NCBI RefSeq assembly: GCF_022179805.1 | Contig: NZ_BPUO01000013.1 | Span: 1 to 64,000, forward strand | Origin: Cupriavidus pauculus | GTDB taxonomy: Bacteria > Pseudomonadota > Gammaproteobacteria > Burkholderiales > Burkholderiaceae | Length of the DNA: 64,000 bases | Direction of reading: 5' to 3' | Shown here: positions 60,983 to 64,000 of the stretch, one piece after another | Layout: each line of letters opens with the position of its first letter | Numbering within the stretch: position 1 is the first letter of the stretch | Notes under the pieces: model-generated | What the model was told of the DNA's origin: nothing | What the model saw: the letters and a program-made list of their open reading frames with translations, nothing else | The model's database searches: none | Program-made: the position numbers and the translations under genes

Positions 60983-62683
60983 TTACTCAAACACCGGCTT
61001 CACTGCGACTCTGCCGTAGTGATGAACCTGGACATGGCAGTCGGGATGTACCAGTACACGATTGCTTAGAGCGTCGGACCCGCCTACTACTCTGGGTTCG
61101 ATGTGGTGGTCATGCCACCCGGTCTCTTTGCTTATCGCGCTGTGACACACCGCGCACAAGCCTCGCTGGGACATGAACAGCTTTGCCCACTGCTTCCGGT
61201 ACGCCATGCTTTCTGCCATGCGTTCCTGCCGCAGCGTTTCGCCATACATTTCCTGCGCTGGGTCGAAAGGGTTGTAGTCCCCCCGCACCTTCTTGTGCCT
61301 CCGGATAGGCGTACTCGGGATCGAATACAGTCCTTTCCAGTAGCGTTCGCCAGCCTTGTTCACTTCCGTGGAACCGAACACCCAATTCCGATCATCGATT
61401 GATGCGAAGTATTTCTTTCGCACCCATTCAACTTTCTTTCTTCGATGCCGCCGTTTTGCCCACCTCCATAGCGCCCTAAATATCAGGTGCTCCATTCGGG
61501 TGAACGTCGCCTTCGCAACCACTGGGCTGTGATACTGCGCCCAGCCCCTGAGCATCGGGTTAAGCGTTTGGACTAGGTCCGCCTGCTTTCGTCCGCTGTG
61601 AGCACTGATGACCTCCTTGACCTTGCAATAAAACGTTTGTGCATTCTTCTTGCTCGGTTTGATGAGCAGGGTTCCCGAGTACTTCCGGAAATTCCACCCA
61701 AGGAAGTCAAAGCCTTCGGCGATGTTGACGATTCGCGTTTTCTCCGTGGACAGCGAAAGCCCCCTTGTTGCTAGGAACTGTTCCACCCACGGCTTCACTT
61801 CGTTTTCTAGGACTTCCGGCGTGTTGCCGGTGATCACGAAGTCATCCGCATACCGTACGACATTCACTTTCAGCTTCTTCGTGTTGGCTACTCCCAGCTT
61901 TGCCCGTAGGGACTCGGCCAGTTGTTGTTCCAACCCATTCAGTGCCACGTTAGCCAAGGTCGGGGAAATGATGCCCCCCTGTGGCGTTCCAGCGTTGGTC
62001 GCCTGAAACTGGCCCTGAAATACCACGCCAGCTTTCAGCCACTTCCACAGGATTGCTTTGTCCATCGGGACATTGCGCTCCAGCCAGTCGTGGCTGATAT
62101 GGTCGAAACACCCTTTGATATCCGCTTCTAGGATCCATTGGGCCGAAGCCTTTCTGGACAAATTGACGAATAGCTGGGACATGGCATCCGCCGTGGATCG
62201 ATTGATCCGGAACCCATAGGAGTTTGGATCGCTCGTCCCTTCGGACACTGGTTCCAGCGCCAGCAGATACAACGCCTGCATGACTCTGTCCAACATGGTC
62301 GGGATGCCCAGAGGGCGCTCCTTTCCGTTGGCCTTGGGGATGTAGACCCGCCTTAACGGCAGCGGGCGGTACCCCCGGTGCTTCAACCGCCCGATGGCTT
62401 CCCATCGGGCTTCGGGCGATTTCCACTTTTCGCGGTCGACTCCTGCCGTCCGCGCACCCTGGTTCATCGCCACTCGCCTTACCGCCGATGCTTTGGCGGA
62501 AAACGAGCGGGTCAGGGATCGTTGCAGGGCTTTCACCCGGCGCCAATCTCTGTCCTGTGTTGCCTTCGCAATTCGAATCTGCATTGCTCGAACATTCCGT
62601 TCGACGCGGCGCCAATTGATGTCGCCCCATCGTTGCGGGATGCCAGAGGGCGCAGATTCATCCTCTCGGATCAATACTTCCAT
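60983..62683 (-). CDS. ltrA: Group II intron reverse transcriptase/maturase with HNH endonuclease domain
   Basis: A 566-aa multifunctional protein that assists splicing and drives retrohoming. Reverse-transcriptase blocks are intact: PKANGKERPLGIPTMLDRVMQ, LEADIKGCFDHISHDWL, GTPQGGIISPTLANVALNGLE and VRYADDFVITG with the YADD active site. The maturase X domain (GFDFLGWNFRKY, then LNPMLRGWAQYHSPVVAK) follows at ~320-440. The C-terminal HNH domain has CAVC near the start, the pair DHHIEPRVVGG, and HPDCHVQVHH. No frameshift or stop. ATG 62683 follows AGGAGAG. The domain set and YADD suggest a chloroplast-like (CL) class intron. Confidence 0.95.
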   Translation of the reverse strand: MEVLIREDESAPSGIPQRWGDINWRRVERNVRAMQIRIAKATQDRDWRRVKALQRSLTRSFSAKASAVRRVAMNQGARTAGVDREKWKSPEARWEAIGRLKHRGYRPLPLRRVYIPKANGKERPLGIPTMLDRVMQALYLLALEPVSEGTSDPNSYGFRINRSTADAMSQLFVNLSRKASAQWILEADIKGCFDHISHDWLERNVPMDKAILWKWLKAGVVFQGQFQATNAGTPQGGIISPTLANVALNGLEQQLAESLRAKLGVANTKKLKVNVVRYADDFVITGNTPEVLENEVKPWVEQFLATRGLSLSTEKTRIVNIAEGFDFLGWNFRKYSGTLLIKPSKKNAQTFYCKVKEVISAHSGRKQADLVQTLNPMLRGWAQYHSPVVAKATFTRMEHLIFRALWRWAKRRHRRKKVEWVRKKYFASIDDRNWVFGSTEVNKAGERYWKGLYSIPSTPIRRHKKVRGDYNPFDPAQEMYGETLRQERMAESMAYRKQWAKLFMSQRGLCAVCHSAISKETGWHDHHIEPRVVGGSDALSNRVLVHPDCHVQVHHYGRVAVKPVFE

Positions 62684-63850
62684 GCTGCTCTCCTATCTTG
62701 AGGACTTCCCCAAACAGCAGAGACAACATGCCCCTTTGGGGGGGCATGTCACCCCCCAAAGGGAAGAAAATTAAACAAGCGAGTTCAGTCAGCCGTCTTG
62801 CGACGAAAGACCAGTTGGAAGTCTGCCCGCTTTCGCGTGAGATGATGTTTCAACCCCTATCCAGACAATTACAGCCTGGCGTTCGCTTTTTCCAACCTCC
62901 CATACCCGCACAGCCAACAGCGTCCCTTACGGTTCGCTTGCCTGAGTCAACTACACTCCGGCAGCTATACGGGCTTACCACGTTCCCTGCGCATTACACG
63001 ACTGGGTTAGAGTCTGCCTCTCCGCCGGTGGTCATACTAGCGACGTGTCCCGAGTTTTGAGCGGGGCATCCGACCACGTACCTTTTGGTTAGTGCCTATC
63101 AGCAGCTTTGGCACCGCAATCCTTACGACGTTTATCAGCAGTTCACTTTCGTTACCCATACCAGCCAGCCCGCACCTCGACCCCTTTGCTGCTGGGAGCC
63201 TCTACATCCCCACCTCACGGCGTGGACGCACCCTTACGGGGGGCAGCGTTGTCAGGAGAGCTTCACACCCCACCGTTACCAGTGACGCATGTCTCCTTAG
63301 GCTACTGCTAGTCGCATAGCAGGTTCTCTATCGAGGCACCCTCTCGGGTGTACTCGACCGAACCATAACGCGCAGAGCTATCCGCTCCGGGAACCTCACT
63401 TCATTACTTCAGTGCCTCCATACTGGCAGGCGCTTGACGGCAGACGGACTCCTGCGAGCCCGTGATCTGCGTCCCAAAGAACGTAGCGCCGACCCAATTG
63501 GGTCGGTTCAAATGCTATGTAGCAGTGATGCAGCAAAATTTCGCCGCACACCGACCCGCACCTACCGAAGTAGGGCGCCTACAGAGAATCTGCCCAAAGG
63601 CAAGACTCCCCGCCTCTGGGCAATGGCTGGACATCCATCCAGCAATAGCAAGCTGCAAGTCAGCCGATCCGCTGGCCTTCCCGTAACACGAAGACGCGCT
63701 CCAGCCTGATGGCTGGTGCTTGTCGCAGTAAGAAATGGTCGAGATTAGACGGTTCAGGACGAAGCCTTCCCCTTGTCTCAACAAAGGTCGATGCTCAATT
63801 GAGCCTGCTCGCTCATAGGCGAGCTAACGGACACGAAGTACGTGTCGCAC
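62684..63850 (-). other. Group II intron domains I-III
   Basis: The 5' 1167 bases of the intron carry no gene. They contain many local stems (GCTCG/CGAGC near 63823-63806, GCTCA/TGAGC near 63802). The inverted stretch at 62728-62765 (GCCCCTTTGGGG type) is probably part of domain IV. All short reading frames here in either direction are shadows of structured RNA. CAAAAC (minus strand 63059-63054) is complementary to the last six 5'-exon bases GTTTTG and is a candidate EBS1. Confidence 0.75.
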
Positions 63851-63862
63851 CAAAACCGGTGG

Positions 63863-63868
63863 ATTATA
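63863..63868 (-). promoter_or_regulatory. Candidate -10 element of ispB
   Basis: A perfect TATAAT on the minus strand, 12 bases before the intron 5' end. No convincing -35 (GCCATG at 17-base spacing), so support is moderate. Confidence 0.5.
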
Positions 63869-63985
63869 TGCGATGCGGGTGGGGCCATGGCCCTCGGCCG
63901 GTCGCGGTGGAAGGGATTGTCAGGTCGACGGGTGTCGCGTATCCGCTGCACGGTCGCCGCATGTCCAATTCGGATGGTGCGTACC

Positions 63986-63991
63986 TATAAT
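63986..63991 (+). promoter_or_regulatory. Candidate -10 element of the gene beyond the window
   Basis: A perfect TATAAT on the plus strand near the window edge, without a clear -35. In related genomes the gene divergent from ispB is rplU (ribosomal protein L21), which would start beyond 64000. This is inferred. Confidence 0.4.
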
Positions 63992-64000
63992 GTCGCCATG

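Larger units (their letters stand above)
60888..63850 (-). mobile_element. Group II intron in the ispB leader
   Basis: A nearly 3-kb group II intron on the minus strand. The 5' end is placed at 63850, where GTGCGAC begins and a stem-loop (CGACACG...CGTGTCCG) and TTA follow, the same layout as at the 5' end of Ll.LtrB. The open reading frame (60983-62683) sits in domain IV. Domain V (60926-60960) and a domain VI hairpin (10 bp, loop AGCAAT, 60895-60920) end it. The exact 3' junction is uncertain by about 10 bases: an AY end could be at CTAC near 60890 or at GAAAC near 60879. It lies between a TATAAT element and the ispB start codon. Confidence 0.88.

Noticed and set aside
59697-63850. tRNA-Pro as the attachment site of an integrative element that brought the intron
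   Set aside because: No integrase gene and no duplicated tRNA 3' end was seen. The intron lies past an intact ispB and moves by retrohoming, not by tRNA integration.
62698-63990. Short reading frames (60-120 codons) upstream of the maturase on both strands
   Set aside because: They lie in the structured domain I-III RNA of the intron, lack ribosome binding sites and family features.

Overview
The window is about 64 kb of GC-rich chromosome from a betaproteobacterium of the family Burkholderiaceae, most likely Cupriavidus or a close Ralstonia-type relative. The basis is the protein sequences (Bug/TctC receptor, Gram-negative porin, YacG-ZapD-CoaE-PilD-PilC-PilB order), the strong GC bias at third codon positions and the gene order. 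No database search was possible, so genus is inferred.

Layout. (1) 1-150: the 3' end of a 5S rRNA and its terminator, the tail of an rrn operon. (2) 0.4-20.8 kb: a metabolic and transport region. It holds a DUF3047 lipoprotein, a DUF2891 protein, an M20 amidohydrolase divergent from a five-gene peptide ABC transporter, a branched-chain-amino-acid-type binding protein, a molybdopterin oxidoreductase translationally coupled to a lipoprotein aminopeptidase, a TetR regulator, an acyl-CoA ligase, a MarR regulator coupled to a Gly-rich lipoprotein, a Bug-type receptor and a porin. (3) 21.1-21.7 kb: coq7. (4) 22.1-41.8 kb: the complete division and cell wall (dcw) cluster mraZ-rsmH-ftsL-ftsI-murE-murF-mraY-murD-ftsW-murG-murC-ddlB-ftsQ-ftsA-ftsZ, then a peroxiredoxin and lpxC. 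Genes overlap by 4 bp at many junctions, and mraZ is preceded by a readable promoter and a four-copy, 10-bp-phased MraZ operator. (5) 41.8-43.9 kb: a membrane protein and a second M20 hydrolase that interrupt the common lpxC-dciA-secA neighbourhood. (6) 43.9-51.3 kb: dciA-like DUF721 gene, M23 peptidase, secA, argJ, DUF815 ATPase and a Nudix hydrolase. (7) 51.3-53.4 kb: an OPT-family transporter. (8) 53.4-59.4 kb, minus strand: pilB-pilC-pilD-coaE-zapD-yacG. (9) 59.7 kb: tRNA-Pro(CGG) with a clear sigma70 promoter and terminator. (10) 59.9-64 kb: the polyprenyl diphosphate synthase gene (ispB), whose leader is interrupted by a nearly 3 kb group II intron with an intact reverse transcriptase/maturase/HNH protein. 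The window ends in the probable ispB/rplU divergent promoter region.

Most of the window is well-conserved housekeeping sequence. I did not find an obviously new multi-gene system. The most interesting items are the group II intron between the probable promoter and the start codon of an essential gene, GC-rich REP-like palindromes at three convergent gene junctions, the phased mraZ operator, patches of deviant codon use inside rsmH and ddlB, and an inverted repeat across the lpxC leader.
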